A stretch of 64,000 bases of DNA from Streptomyces panaciradicis. GTDB taxonomy: Bacteria > Actinomycetota > Actinomycetes > Streptomycetales > Streptomycetaceae. The translations under genes and the position numbers were made by a program. The notes beneath the pieces are model-generated. The model was not told the origin of the DNA. It made no database searches and saw only the letters and a program-made list of their open reading frames with translations. The DNA is taken from NCBI RefSeq assembly GCF_023516615.1, contig NZ_JAMGBF010000005.1, positions 62,001 through 126,000 on the forward strand, written 5' to 3'. Numbering within the stretch: position 1 is the stretch's first letter; every line of letters begins with the position of its first letter. Positions 1-7,352 of the stretch are shown here, piece after piece.

Positions 1-865
1 CGCCCGCCACGTCGTTGAGGGTCCACGAAGCCCGCCACGACGGGGCCGGCGCCCCGCGCCACATCATGAACGACGGTCCCGTGAACGAGTCCGGACGCAC
101 GCCGGGCGCCGTCGCCGCGTACAGGACGGGCAGGGCGCCGGCGTCCGCAGACTGGGCGAGGACCCGGTTGCCGAGCTCCACCAGCCGGCCGGCCAGCCGG
201 CGCCCCTCCATGCGGGGGCCTTCGGCCTGCAGGTTGGTCGAGGCGTATCCGGGGTGCGCGGCGGCGGCCACCACGTCCGAGCCGTGGGCCGTCAGCCGCC
301 GCGCCAGCTCGTGCGTGAAGAGCAGGTTGGCGGTCTTGGAGCGGCCGTAGGCGATCCAACGGCGGTAGCGGCGCTCGCTGTTGAGGTCGTGGATGTCGAT
401 GTTGGCCACCGCGTGCATCTCACTGGAGACCGTCACGACCCGGGCGCCGGAGGTGGCGAGCAGCGTGGGCAGCAGCAGGCCGGTCAGGGCGAAGTGCCCG
501 AGGTGGTTGACCCCGAACTGCGTCTCGAAGCCGTCCGCCGTCGTCCCGTACGGCAGCGCCATCACCCCGGCGTTGTTGACGAGCAGGTCGAGGTGCTCGT
601 ACGGGAACCGGTCGGCGAAGTCCCGCACCGAGCGCAGGTCTCCGAGGTCGAGCCGCGCGCACTCGGCGACGGCGTCCGGGACCTCGGCGACGATCCGGTC
701 CACGGCCGCGTTCCCCCGCACCTCACTGCGGCACGCGAGCACGACCCGCGCCCCCTTGCGGGCGAGCTCCCGCGCGGCGACGAACCCGATACCGCTGTTG
801 GCACCGGTGACCACGGCGATCCGCCCGCTCAGATCGGGAATGTCGTCGACGCTCCAGCCGGCCAT
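1..865 (-). CDS. Short-chain dehydrogenase/reductase, 3' end outside window
   Basis: NAD(P)-dependent SDR oxidoreductase of the classical Rossmann type; the substrate cannot be told. The protein begins MAGWSVDDIPDLSGRIAVVT. The cofactor motif TGANSGIG lies near residue 20, the structural NNAG motif near residue 90, and the catalytic YGRSK (Tyr-x-x-x-Lys) near residue 170, preceded by TVSSEMHAVA carrying the Ser. The reading frame is open to the left edge without a stop, so the C-terminus is missing. The ATG at 865 was chosen because it precedes the Rossmann strand by the usual distance. The sequence resembles the retinol-dehydrogenase/WW-domain-oxidoreductase-like SDRs common in Streptomyces. 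It lies outside the integrated element and has no visible operon partner. Confidence 0.85.
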   Translation of the reverse strand, partial: MAGWSVDDIPDLSGRIAVVTGANSGIGFVAARELARKGARVVLACRSEVRGNAAVDRIVAEVPDAVAECARLDLGDLRSVRDFADRFPYEHLDLLVNNAGVMALPYGTTADGFETQFGVNHLGHFALTGLLLPTLLATSGARVVTVSSEMHAVANIDIHDLNSERRYRRWIAYGRSKTANLLFTHELARRLTAHGSDVVAAAAHPGYASTNLQAEGPRMEGRRLAGRLVELGNRVLAQSADAGALPVLYAATAPGVRPDSFTGPSFMMWRGAPAPSWRASWTLNDVAG

Positions 866-1289
866 GGCGGAACCCCCTTCACAGCACACGAACGAAGCCT
901 GTCGGCGCCCCAGCCTAGGAGACCCCGGCCCCACCGGCCGGAAGCAGACTCCTGACACGACGTCAGTCGGCCGGTGATCGGACACCTGAGGGAGTTCCGG
1001 CCCGGCCGGGCGGGAAGGCCCAGCGACGGCCGACGCCCACGAACACGGACGGCTGATGCGCAGGTCGCAGCATTGATCGATCGCACGACCGCGGTCAGGG
1101 ACGGCCTCTTCGCTTCTTCGGCCTTGGGTCGACCACGAGTCAACCGAGCACTGTGTTAACCCGAGTTGACATGAGTGGCCCCAGATGCGCCCGAATGGGG
1201 CAAAGCGTAGCGTTGAAAAGCGGAGGGCCTCTGAGCCACCAGGCAGCGGCCCTCACTGACCGCTCGCGAGAAGACGTAGGAGGCAGAAC
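866..1289. other. Gene-poor intergenic stretch between SDR and orphan gene
   Basis: 424 bases with no convincing coding frame; the open frames here are short and have no family resemblance. The stretch must hold the divergent promoters of the SDR gene (minus) and the 1290-1634 gene (plus). A TTGACA-like hexamer occurs at about 1166-1171 but no good -10 partner is obvious. I see no RNA gene and no strong hairpin. Confidence 0.5.
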
Positions 1290-1634
1290 ATGTCCAAGGA
1301 CGTCAGGGGTCAGTGGCAGATCATTCAGACCAGCGGCCACGTCGTGGACCTGAACATCGGCGACGAGGACGCCAACGGCACGTTCGACGACAACGGTGGC
1401 CAGAAGAGCGCGCACGAAAGGTTCAGCGGCGATGGCATGATCTCCGACGCCAGGGCCACTGACGACGAGTTCGTCTGCTTGATCTCCTGGGACAACGGAG
1501 CCAAGGGGCGGTACTCGGGACGGTTCGACTTCCAGGGCCGGCTCACGGGTGTGTGCCACGACGAAGTCCATCCGAGCGCTGTCGCCTCCTGGTTCGCCAG
1601 AAGGCCGCCTTCCGACGAGTTCGGAGCGCTGTAG
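1290..1634 (+). CDS. Hypothetical protein, 114 aa, chromosomal flank of the AICE
   Basis: Not recognised. A soluble acidic protein that starts MSKDVRGQWQIIQTSGHVVD and ends SDEFGAL; it has no signal peptide or membrane segment. The N-terminal half (GQWQIIQTSGHVVDLNI...GTFDDN...FSGDGMISD) reads like a small beta-rich fold with alternating hydrophobic residues. The ATG at 1290 is preceded by GGAGG at about 1278, a good ribosome-binding site. The stop lies 30 bases before the attL core, so integration did not truncate it. Without the element it would end just before the hairpin that separates it from ppdK. No function is inferred. Confidence 0.6.
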   Translation: MSKDVRGQWQIIQTSGHVVDLNIGDEDANGTFDDNGGQKSAHERFSGDGMISDARATDDEFVCLISWDNGAKGRYSGRFDFQGRLTGVCHDEVHPSAVASWFARRPPSDEFGAL

Positions 1635-1664
1635 CCGTAGTGCTGCCGCCGACCATGCCGAAGA

Positions 1665-1686
1665 GGCGGCACCTCCGCACAAGGTG
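1665..1686. repeat. attL core (22-bp direct repeat with attR)
   Basis: Identical to 21059-21080 over 22 bases beginning GGCGGCACC and ending AAGGTG. Homology continues to the left with two differences (GACCATGCC then GAAGAGG here, GACCATGCCC then GAAGGGG at the right end), as expected if attP and attB share about 40 bp. To the right the two copies diverge at once. The integrase gene ends 57 bases away, the usual position in AICEs. Confidence 0.88.
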
Positions 1687-1722
1687 TCCGGCTGACTCCC
1701 CCACCTGGGAAGTCAGCCGGAC
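1686..1722. terminator. Perfect 12-bp hairpin after the integrase gene
   Basis: Arms GTCCGGCTGACT (1686-1697) and AGTCAGCCGGAC (1711-1722) are perfectly complementary with a 13-base loop. It lies just downstream of the integrase stop on the minus strand and also behind the plus-strand orphan gene, so it could end transcription from both sides. Its first base overlaps the attL core, which makes it element DNA (the attP right arm). Confidence 0.7.
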
Positions 1723-1732
1723 CCCATGCCCT

Positions 1733-1755
1733 CAGGGCACTGTCAGGGCACATCG
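1733..1755. repeat. Left arm-type repeat pair (AGGGCAC x2)
   Basis: CAGGGCAC occurs at 1733-1740 and again at 1744-1751, 11 bases apart. A pair with the same spacing and orientation, GAGGGCAC, occurs at the other end of the element at 20941-20948 and 20952-20959. The two 23-base blocks match at 19 positions. Paired, helically phased repeats inside both ends are what arm-type binding sites of a tyrosine integrase look like. The second left copy overlaps the integrase stop codon. Confidence 0.6.
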
Positions 1756-2978
1756 CCCAGTACGGCCTCCATCATGCCGGCCGTGCGATCCGCCTCCGCC
1801 TCCCACAGATGGGTGTAGACGTTGAGCGTGATCGATGGCTTCGCGTGACCGAGGCGCATCTGAACTTGCTTCGGCGTCGCCCCGTTCCTGATGAGCACGG
1901 AGGCGTAGAAATGCCGCAGGTCGTGGAGCGTGGCCCCGTCGGGGACGCGGGCCTTGCTGCCAGCCTTCGCCAGGTAGGCGTTCGCCCGCTTGACGTTGCG
2001 AGCCCAGACCTTTGCCCAGCTCCCCCGTCGGATAGCCCCACCCGTTTCGCTCGTGTACAGCAGCCGAGCGTGGCGCCACACGGGCTTACGCGGGTTCGTC
2101 CGGTCCTCGATGTGCACGACCTTGGGCGGGAACTCCTTCCGATGAAGTTCGAGCGCGTCCACGACTGATTGTCCCTGAGGCACCGTTCTGTAGCTCTGCC
2201 TGGTCTTCGGCTCACCCAGGTACGGCACTCCCTTGTCGGGGCCGATCAGCTGCTGATTGACCCTGACGGTTTCGGCTGGCTCCTCGTCCTCCAGGCCGAA
2301 CAGTTCACCCTGGCGCAGCCCGGTCGATGCGGCATGCCGCACCAGGGCCCGGTACCGCGGGGAGGCAGTGGCAATCAGCGCCTTCACTGCCTCCGGGTCG
2401 AGCGGGTGAATCTCCGGATAGAACACCTCGGGCGGCTTCAGCCCCTCCCACGGGTACTTCGGGATGATGCCCTCCTGATGGGCCATCTTCAGGATGCTGG
2501 TGCAGACGTTCCAAGGTGTCGCGAACGTCGACGGCGCGATGACCGAGGACCGATCTTTGATCCACTTCTGGCCATCTGCCCGCTGGATACTGCCGATCTC
2601 CCTGTTACCAAACGTCGGGTAGATGTGCAGCCGTAGGGCCCGCTCCACGTTCGTCTCGGTCCGCTCCCGATGGACCGCCGTCTCTCGCCAGCGCTCCGCG
2701 ACGTCCCTGAATTTCTGCTTGCCAAGCTCCCGGCTCACGAACGTGCCGCCGTCGAGTTCAGCCTTCACCTTGGCGGCCCGGGAGTCCGCCGCCGTCCTCT
2801 TGTCGAAGTTTTCCTTGCACTGCTTGCCAGACAGATCCCGGTAGCGCACCTGCCAGCGCTTTCCGACTCCATGCTCTGCGCTCGGGTACGCGGTCGTTGT
2901 TTTGGTGCTGTGCGCTTCGCACGGCTCTGCGCCGGCCGGTGGACGGGAGAGGTGCCAGCGGTCATAGACGTCAGCCAT
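1743..2978 (-). CDS. int: Tyrosine integrase of the AICE
   Basis: Site-specific tyrosine recombinase that integrates and, with the excisionase, excises the element. 411 aa, normal for AICE integrases. An N-terminal arm-binding/SAM-like region (residues about 40-150, with GVGKRWQVRYRD) is followed by the catalytic domain. Visible catalytic residues are Arg222 (STGLRQGEL), His352-x-x-Arg355 (LHDLRHFYAS), His378 (LGHAKPS) and the nucleophile Tyr388 (NVYTHLW). The ATG at 2978 lies 30 bases behind the excisionase stop, so the two are probably cotranscribed in the order xis-int, as in pSAM2. The 3' end abuts the arm repeats, the hairpin and attL. Confidence 0.95.
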   Translation of the reverse strand: MADVYDRWHLSRPPAGAEPCEAHSTKTTTAYPSAEHGVGKRWQVRYRDLSGKQCKENFDKRTAADSRAAKVKAELDGGTFVSRELGKQKFRDVAERWRETAVHRERTETNVERALRLHIYPTFGNREIGSIQRADGQKWIKDRSSVIAPSTFATPWNVCTSILKMAHQEGIIPKYPWEGLKPPEVFYPEIHPLDPEAVKALIATASPRYRALVRHAASTGLRQGELFGLEDEEPAETVRVNQQLIGPDKGVPYLGEPKTRQSYRTVPQGQSVVDALELHRKEFPPKVVHIEDRTNPRKPVWRHARLLYTSETGGAIRRGSWAKVWARNVKRANAYLAKAGSKARVPDGATLHDLRHFYASVLIRNGATPKQVQMRLGHAKPSITLNVYTHLWEAEADRTAGMMEAVLGDVP

Positions 2979-3008
2979 CGACGCCCCTCCCCTGGTCGCC
3001 GTCTCGGG

Positions 3009-3197
3009 TCATGCTGCGCATCGAGCTCCCATCTCTTCGGCGTCGTACTTGTCGAGTGCGGCAGCGTCATACAGAACGTGTCGACCGCGCCGGATGAAGC
3101 ACTGGGGGCCGGTTCCCGCGTAGCGCCAGTAGCGGACCGTTGCGGGCGACGTGCGGTAGCGCTCGGCGACTTCGGCAGTCGTCAGGTACCTCTTCAT
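3009..3197 (-). CDS. xis: Excisionase-like helix-turn-helix protein
   Basis: 62-aa MerR/excisionase-type DNA-binding protein that starts MKRYLTTAEVAERYRTSPAT; the winged-helix motif LTTAEVAERYRTSPATVRYW is followed by a basic wing (RRGRHVLYDAAALDKY). Small proteins of this form directly upstream of int in AICEs direct the recombinase toward excision. The gene lies between int and the repeat array at 3266-3476, whose promoter-side position suggests that array may also control xis-int transcription. The role is inferred from family and position. Confidence 0.88.
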   Translation of the reverse strand: MKRYLTTAEVAERYRTSPATVRYWRYAGTGPQCFIRRGRHVLYDAAALDKYDAEEMGARCAA

Positions 3198-3265
3198 GAC
3201 GTCCTTCCTGAGAAGTCAGGTGTCGCGGGAGGGGAAGGGCTCGCACCTGTCCGAGGTGTGGATTT

Positions 3266-3476
3266 CTGCGTCACCTGCGTCATCTGCGTCACTCGCGGCC
3301 CTGACCTGCGGTTTCACCGTGACGCAGGGCCCTGGGGATGTGTCACCGGTGACACAGACCTGCGTCATAGGGTGACGCAGGTGACGCAGGATGACGCAGG
3401 AATTGGCTGTCTGCGTCACCGCTGTTTCGGCAGGTCACCGAATGTTTTCGGGGAGTGGGTGACGCAGGTGACGCAG
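3266..3476. repeat. Iteron-like array: 11 copies of TGACGCAG in both orientations
   Basis: TGACGCAG on the plus strand starts at 3320, 3373, 3382, 3392, 3460 and 3469. Its complement CTGCGTCA starts at 3266, 3275, 3284, 3360 and 3411. Neighbouring copies are spaced 9 or 10 bases apart, about one helical turn, so a protein could bind in register along one face. A perfect palindrome (3341-3354) sits in the middle. Position between the replication genes and xis-int fits an origin of replication with iterons, or a multi-copy operator for xis-int control. Confidence 0.75.
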
Positions 3477-3593
3477 CGTCTTCCTACTTCGGACAAAGAG
3501 GGGGTGGTTTCTGTTGTGGTGGCGTGGCTCAGAGCGTGAAGAAGGGGCCGCTTCGCGGCGCGACCATTGCAGGGCGGCGTTGCCGCCGAACAA

Positions 3594-3627
3594 CAAGAGG
3601 AGCACGTGGGGCCGGGTGCTCCTCTTG
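3594..3627. terminator. 12-bp perfect hairpin behind the replication ATPase
   Basis: Arms CAAGAGGAGCAC (3594-3605) and GTGCTCCTCTTG (3616-3627) pair perfectly around a 10-base loop. It stands 29 bases downstream of the stop of the minus-strand ATPase gene and would separate the replication operon from the xis-int side. Confidence 0.7.
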
Positions 3628-3656
3628 CTTGTGCGGGAGGTCTGATGCCGCAACGA

Positions 3657-5135
3657 TCAGAAGGCCGCTTCCTGCTCGTTCGGCGTGGGTGGCGCGGCCG
3701 GCCGCGCGATTTCGATGTAGCGGGATGCGTTGGTGCGTCCCCAGTCGATGAGAACGCCCCTGGCGGCGAGGGTGGGTTGAAGGCGCTTGAGACGGTCTGA
3801 GAGCACCTTTCCGGTCGTGGGCCATCCTTTGGGCAGGGGGCGGAAGTCCTCGCCCGTGTAGAGGCCTGTGAGGCTGTGCAGCCATTCGGCCGACGTCATC
3901 CGCTGCTCGGTCCCGGGGTCGATGCCGGCGGCGTGCTTGAGCACGGTCTGTGCCAACAGGTCGCCCTCGATGACGTCGTCGTTGAGGTCGTCCAGGCTGG
4001 CCCGGTAGGCGGCGAGCGCCCCGAGACCGGTGGCCGCGTCGAGCTGCGCGCAAAGGTGGGCGAAGTCGGCCATCCGCAGGTCGGTCGGGATATCCGCGTC
4101 CGCCGCCCGCACCTGCACCGTGAGGTCCAGGAGCGAGCCGAGGATGACCGGCAGCACCTCAGCGAAGTCGGACCACAGCTCCGCCTCGGTCCGCCGGACG
4201 CGCGGGCGTTCCAGCCGCAGCGGCAGGAGCCGTTCCGCGAGGTCGGGTCGGATGACGCCGACGTCGATGCCGGTCAAGAGCAGGGGGCGACGGTAGCCGA
4301 CGCGGAAGACGTCCCCGTCGGTGAACAGGGCGCGCTTGACGTTCTCGGCGCCGGTCACGATGCAGCACATCGCATCCGAGAGTTCCGGGGTCATGTGGGA
4401 GAGATTGTCGAGGGCGGTGACCCACCCGGCCGCCACCGCCGTGATCAGGTTCTCCTCGTCCTTCGGTGCCCGGCGCAGGTCCCCGCTCATGCCCTCGATG
4501 ATCCGCACGAGCATGCGCCCGCCGGTGGACTTGCCCGCGCCTTGCGGGCCGGTGAGGAACGGGGCCGGGACGGGCACGTTCGGTCCCAAGCAGCCGATGA
4601 GCCAGGCGATGGCCAGGCATTCGGTCTCTGCGGTGGCGAAATTGCACAGCCGCATGAGCAGGTCGATGCCCTTGCCGTTGGTGTCTTTGACCGGCAGGGG
4701 CAGTTCCCCGGTGAGCTGGGTACGCCGCCAGCAGACTTCCCGCGGGGCCGGGGTGCGGACGTCCCAGCCGGTGGGGTGGATGCGGACGGACTGCCCGTCG
4801 TCGCGGCCCAGGTCCAGCCACGTGGCCCCGTCGTATCCGGGGGCGACGCGGATGTGGACGGGCTGCACGTCCTCGGTCAGCGCGAGGGCTTCGATCAAGT
4901 CCAATGCTTCCTTCATGGCGGTGCCGTTGAACACGCCGATGCCGTCCCTGAACAGTCCGACCATGAGTTCCTGCCGGTGGCTGCCGGTGGTGCCCTGGGA
5001 GCGGATCGGGCGGGCTACGGGGTGGCCGTTGCGCTGTGCGTAGACGGTGCCGTCGGCGGTGCGGAAGTACCGGAAGTGGGTCTGTGCGTAGTCGGTGATG
5101 ATCTGGCGGGCGGGGTTCTTGTCGTCGTCAGACAT
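3657..5135 (-). CDS. AICE replication ATPase (helicase-like) paired with PrimPol
   Basis: 492-aa P-loop ATPase, likely the helicase partner of the primase-polymerase in element replication. Walker A GPQGAGKSTG is near residues 195-204 and a Walker B-like strand WVTALDNLS near 236-244; the C-terminal part (TSAEWLHSLTG...LPTTGKVLSDRLKRL) looks like a winged-helix segment typical of DUF927/phage-type helicases. The ATG at 5135 was chosen: it lies just past the primase stop (5138) and yields MSDDDKNPARQIITDYAQ. Longer in-frame starts would overlap the primase. Together with the primase it forms the 'PrimPol' replication module found in many AICEs in place of RepSA. A hairpin and iteron-like repeats follow it. 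Confidence 0.82.
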   Translation of the reverse strand: MSDDDKNPARQIITDYAQTHFRYFRTADGTVYAQRNGHPVARPIRSQGTTGSHRQELMVGLFRDGIGVFNGTAMKEALDLIEALALTEDVQPVHIRVAPGYDGATWLDLGRDDGQSVRIHPTGWDVRTPAPREVCWRRTQLTGELPLPVKDTNGKGIDLLMRLCNFATAETECLAIAWLIGCLGPNVPVPAPFLTGPQGAGKSTGGRMLVRIIEGMSGDLRRAPKDEENLITAVAAGWVTALDNLSHMTPELSDAMCCIVTGAENVKRALFTDGDVFRVGYRRPLLLTGIDVGVIRPDLAERLLPLRLERPRVRRTEAELWSDFAEVLPVILGSLLDLTVQVRAADADIPTDLRMADFAHLCAQLDAATGLGALAAYRASLDDLNDDVIEGDLLAQTVLKHAAGIDPGTEQRMTSAEWLHSLTGLYTGEDFRPLPKGWPTTGKVLSDRLKRLQPTLAARGVLIDWGRTNASRYIEIARPAAPPTPNEQEAAF

Positions 5136-5137
5136 GG

Positions 5138-5983
5138 TCACAGTCCCAACGTGATGCGGGCGTTGGTCCACGCGTCGGTGCAGTGCCGGGCTGTTTCGCC
5201 CTTGGCCTGCGCGGCGGTGAACAGGCGGGCGACGTGGGTGTCTGTGAGGCAACCGCACCGGCCGTGCGTCGACAGCACCGCCAGGAACGTGCGGTAGACG
5301 GTCGCGTGCACCGCGCTACGCGCCTCCGTGATCCGCCGCTCGGCCATGGCGATCCCCCGGTCCAAATAGGCCGGTGTGCGGTGCCTGCACTCGCCCCCAT
5401 GGCCCCCCGGAGTCGCTGTGAGGCTCTGTCGCTGCCTGCGGGTAGGCGATGGGTCCTTTAGGGCCAGGGCACGCACAGCGTCCGGAAGAGGGGCCGTGAC
5501 GCCCGAGCCGTGGCCGAGCCAACGGGCGTATGCCATAAGGGACTTGATGTCAACTCCGGGCCGTACAGCGTTGGAGGACGGCATGGTGCCCCGGTAGATC
5601 CAGTGCTCGCCCCGGGTGGTGGTCACGGTCCGGGTCGCGGGCAGGGTCTCGCGGGCCCACGCGATGGCGGCGGGGTCGTCCAGGTCGACGACGGTCACGC
5701 CGGCGCCGCCGGGGTGGTAGGCGACGGCGGCGGCCCGACGCCACGCGGTGGCCCACGCGGGTGAGGTGAGGGTGCGCGGGTCGGTGGTGGCGGCGGCCCA
5801 GCCGTGGCACGGTGCCGGGCAAGTGCAGGGGCCAGGGGTTTTCATGTTCGGCCGGCCGCCGCACGCGTTGCCGGTGCAGTTCGGGCAGTTGCCGAACGGG
5901 ACCTTGCCCGCCCGCAGGGGCAGGGGTGGGATGCCGTGCGCGGCGAGCATGAGGGCGGTGTCCAGCAGGGTCGGGGCGCTCAT
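5138..5983 (-). CDS. Bifunctional DNA primase/polymerase (PrimPol)
   Basis: 281-aa archaeo-eukaryotic-type primase-polymerase that would start DNA synthesis on the excised element. The protein begins MSAPTLLDTALMLAAHGIPP. A zinc-binding insert follows (CPNC...CTCPAPCHGW, residues about 32-61). Then come GVTVVDLDDPAA, carrying the acidic metal ligands of the AEP core, TTRGEHWIYRG with the conserved His, and VDIKS. The ATG at 5983 overlaps the stop of the upstream methyltransferase as ATGA. The downstream ATPase begins within 3 bases, so the three are one transcription unit. It is a compact version of the family with the Prim-Pol domain only. Confidence 0.88.
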   Translation of the reverse strand: MSAPTLLDTALMLAAHGIPPLPLRAGKVPFGNCPNCTGNACGGRPNMKTPGPCTCPAPCHGWAAATTDPRTLTSPAWATAWRRAAAVAYHPGGAGVTVVDLDDPAAIAWARETLPATRTVTTTRGEHWIYRGTMPSSNAVRPGVDIKSLMAYARWLGHGSGVTAPLPDAVRALALKDPSPTRRQRQSLTATPGGHGGECRHRTPAYLDRGIAMAERRITEARSAVHATVYRTFLAVLSTHGRCGCLTDTHVARLFTAAQAKGETARHCTDAWTNARITLGL

Positions 5984-6726
5984 GCGGCGACCTCCAGCGC
6001 GGGGGTGTGGGCGGCGAGGAACGCGCGGCCGATCCACTCGGTGTAGGCGGGCGGGAGCGCCTCACGGAGGCGAAGGTGGTCGGTGGACCAGTCGATGCCC
6101 TTGGCGTCGCGGATCTCGTCCACGGTGGCCTTGCCTCCGCCGGCGCCGTAGGCGGCGACGTAGGGGCCGTCCCGGTACTCGCCGTGGCGCCAGCCGCGCA
6201 CGTAGCCCCGATGCCGGGGGTGTGCCGGCTGCGCGGTGGTCCAGCCGCCGAGTTCGAAGTAGCGGTGCATGAGCACGGCGAGGCCGAACTGTTCCCCGCA
6301 CAGCCGGATGTCTTTGCGCACCTCGGAGCCGGGCACGTTCTCGATGACGTACGGGCGCTCGGTGGCCTGAAGGGCGGCGCGGGTGGGGACGATGAGCCGG
6401 GGGTAGGTGCGACCGATCGCCGCGTTGCGGGCGGCGTTCGTGCCCTTGGTCGGGGCGCCCTCGCCCTGGCACGGCGGGGACGCGTGGATGAAGTCGAACT
6501 CGTGCCCGTGCTCGCGGATGAACTCCACCGCGTCGCCCTGGTGGAACGCGTCGCCCCGGTAGTCCGGCTGGGCTTCCTTGTCCACGCCGGTGATGTGGCA
6601 GTTCCTGAACGCGCGCCGGTAGCCCTCGGTGCCTCCGCCGATGCAGCAGTAGGCGTCCAGCACCCGAATGGGTTCGATCCGGGAAACCAGGGCGAGTACT
6701 CGCCGGATGGGGGTGGGTTGGGTCAT
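5980..6726 (-). CDS. C5 DNA methyltransferase-like protein (orphan, AICE-borne)
   Basis: 248-aa class I SAM methyltransferase. Motif I is VLDAYCCIGGGTEGYRRAF (residues 22-40), the equivalent of the DLFCGxGG motif of cytosine-5 methyltransferases. SPPCQ with the catalytic Cys86 and IENVPG (128-133) are motifs IV and VI. The target-recognition region is short, so the protein is smaller than typical C5 enzymes. No restriction endonuclease lies nearby, so it is an orphan enzyme that may protect the element from host restriction or help regulate replication. The ATG at 6726 has GGAGG 10 bases upstream, inside an inverted repeat (6733-6749). It overlaps the primase gene by 4 bases. Confidence 0.8.
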   Translation of the reverse strand: MTQPTPIRRVLALVSRIEPIRVLDAYCCIGGGTEGYRRAFRNCHITGVDKEAQPDYRGDAFHQGDAVEFIREHGHEFDFIHASPPCQGEGAPTKGTNAARNAAIGRTYPRLIVPTRAALQATERPYVIENVPGSEVRKDIRLCGEQFGLAVLMHRYFELGGWTTAQPAHPRHRGYVRGWRHGEYRDGPYVAAYGAGGGKATVDEIRDAKGIDWSTDHLRLREALPPAYTEWIGRAFLAAHTPALEVAA

Positions 6727-6732
6727 GCTGGG

Positions 6733-6749
6733 AGACCTCCAACAGGTCT
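6733..6749. promoter_or_regulatory. Inverted repeat over the methyltransferase ribosome-binding site
   Basis: AGACCT (6733-6738) and AGGTCT (6744-6749) are exact inverted copies with a 5-base spacer. On the minus strand the block contains the GGAGG ribosome-binding site of the methyltransferase gene. It could be an operator or an RNA hairpin hiding the site; C5 methyltransferases commonly autoregulate. Confidence 0.4.
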
Positions 6750-6892
6750 GGTGAGGACTGGTTGGGAAGGGCGGCCCCGCGACTTTGGCGAGACGAGGGG
6801 GCCGCCCTTGGCAATGCTGGGTGCCGTGGAAGCTTCGTTACTGGATCAGCGGCCACGGGTAGTGCCCCGGTACTTTCAATCCGGGGGGCGAA

Positions 6893-7351
6893 GTGGGCGA
6901 TCTATTCGGGGTGATTGCTTCCGTCGGCGTGGTGGCTTCTTTGCTGATTTCTGCTTGGCAGACGCGAGAACTCACGCGACAAACCGTGATCAATAATCGG
7001 ATCGCCGGAACGACGGCGATGTACAACGGGCTGGAGAGGCTGCACGCCGTAGATGGGTTCATCGCCAGTCAGCCGTGGATGTATGACCACTTCTACGGTG
7101 GTGCGTCTGTTCCGGAGGAACCAGAACAGCGGGCTCGCGTGCTCGCACTGGCGAACATTCTGGCGGACGCGGTCGACTACGGGCTGATGACTACGGAACT
7201 GACTCCGGTGCAGGGATTCGACGGGTGGCGGGACTTCGCCCTCGTGATGTTTCGTACGTGCCCTGCCCTGGTGCAGACAGTGAGCGAGCATCCGGCTTGG
7301 TATCCGGGGCTGTCGTCTCTTTGGCGTGCTGATTCCATGACTGCCGACTGA
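6893..7351 (+). CDS. Membrane-anchored protein of unknown function, AICE cargo
   Basis: 152 aa; starts GTG at 6893 (MGDLFGVIASVGVVASLLIS). An N-terminal hydrophobic helix (residues about 4-20) is followed by a conserved-looking QTRELTRQTVINNRIAGTTA segment and a helical cytoplasmic domain (MYNGLERLH...FYGG...ANILADAVDYGLMT...YPGLSSLWR). It resembles uncharacterised Streptomyces proteins with the same TRELTRQT start, but I cannot name a function. It is the only plus-strand gene inside the minus-strand backbone and has visibly lower G+C than its neighbours, so it looks like a later insertion. It ends one base before the convergent spread-protein gene. Confidence 0.65.
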   Translation: MGDLFGVIASVGVVASLLISAWQTRELTRQTVINNRIAGTTAMYNGLERLHAVDGFIASQPWMYDHFYGGASVPEEPEQRARVLALANILADAVDYGLMTTELTPVQGFDGWRDFALVMFRTCPALVQTVSEHPAWYPGLSSLWRADSMTAD

Positions 7352-7352
7352 G

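Larger units (their letters stand above)
3198..3656. other. Non-coding region between rep and xis; candidate replication/control locus
   Basis: 459 bases with no credible gene; short frames here are by-products of the repeats. It holds the eleven-copy TGACGCAG array (3266-3476), a perfect 14-bp palindrome TGTCACCGGTGACA at 3341-3354 inside the array, and a terminator-like hairpin (3594-3627) behind the replication ATPase gene. The promoter for xis-int on the minus strand must also lie here. Confidence 0.65.

Noticed and set aside
3216..3419. Open frame encoding MTQTANSCVILRHLRHPMTQ
   Set aside because: It is made of the translated TGACGCAG repeats; no ribosome-binding site or family.
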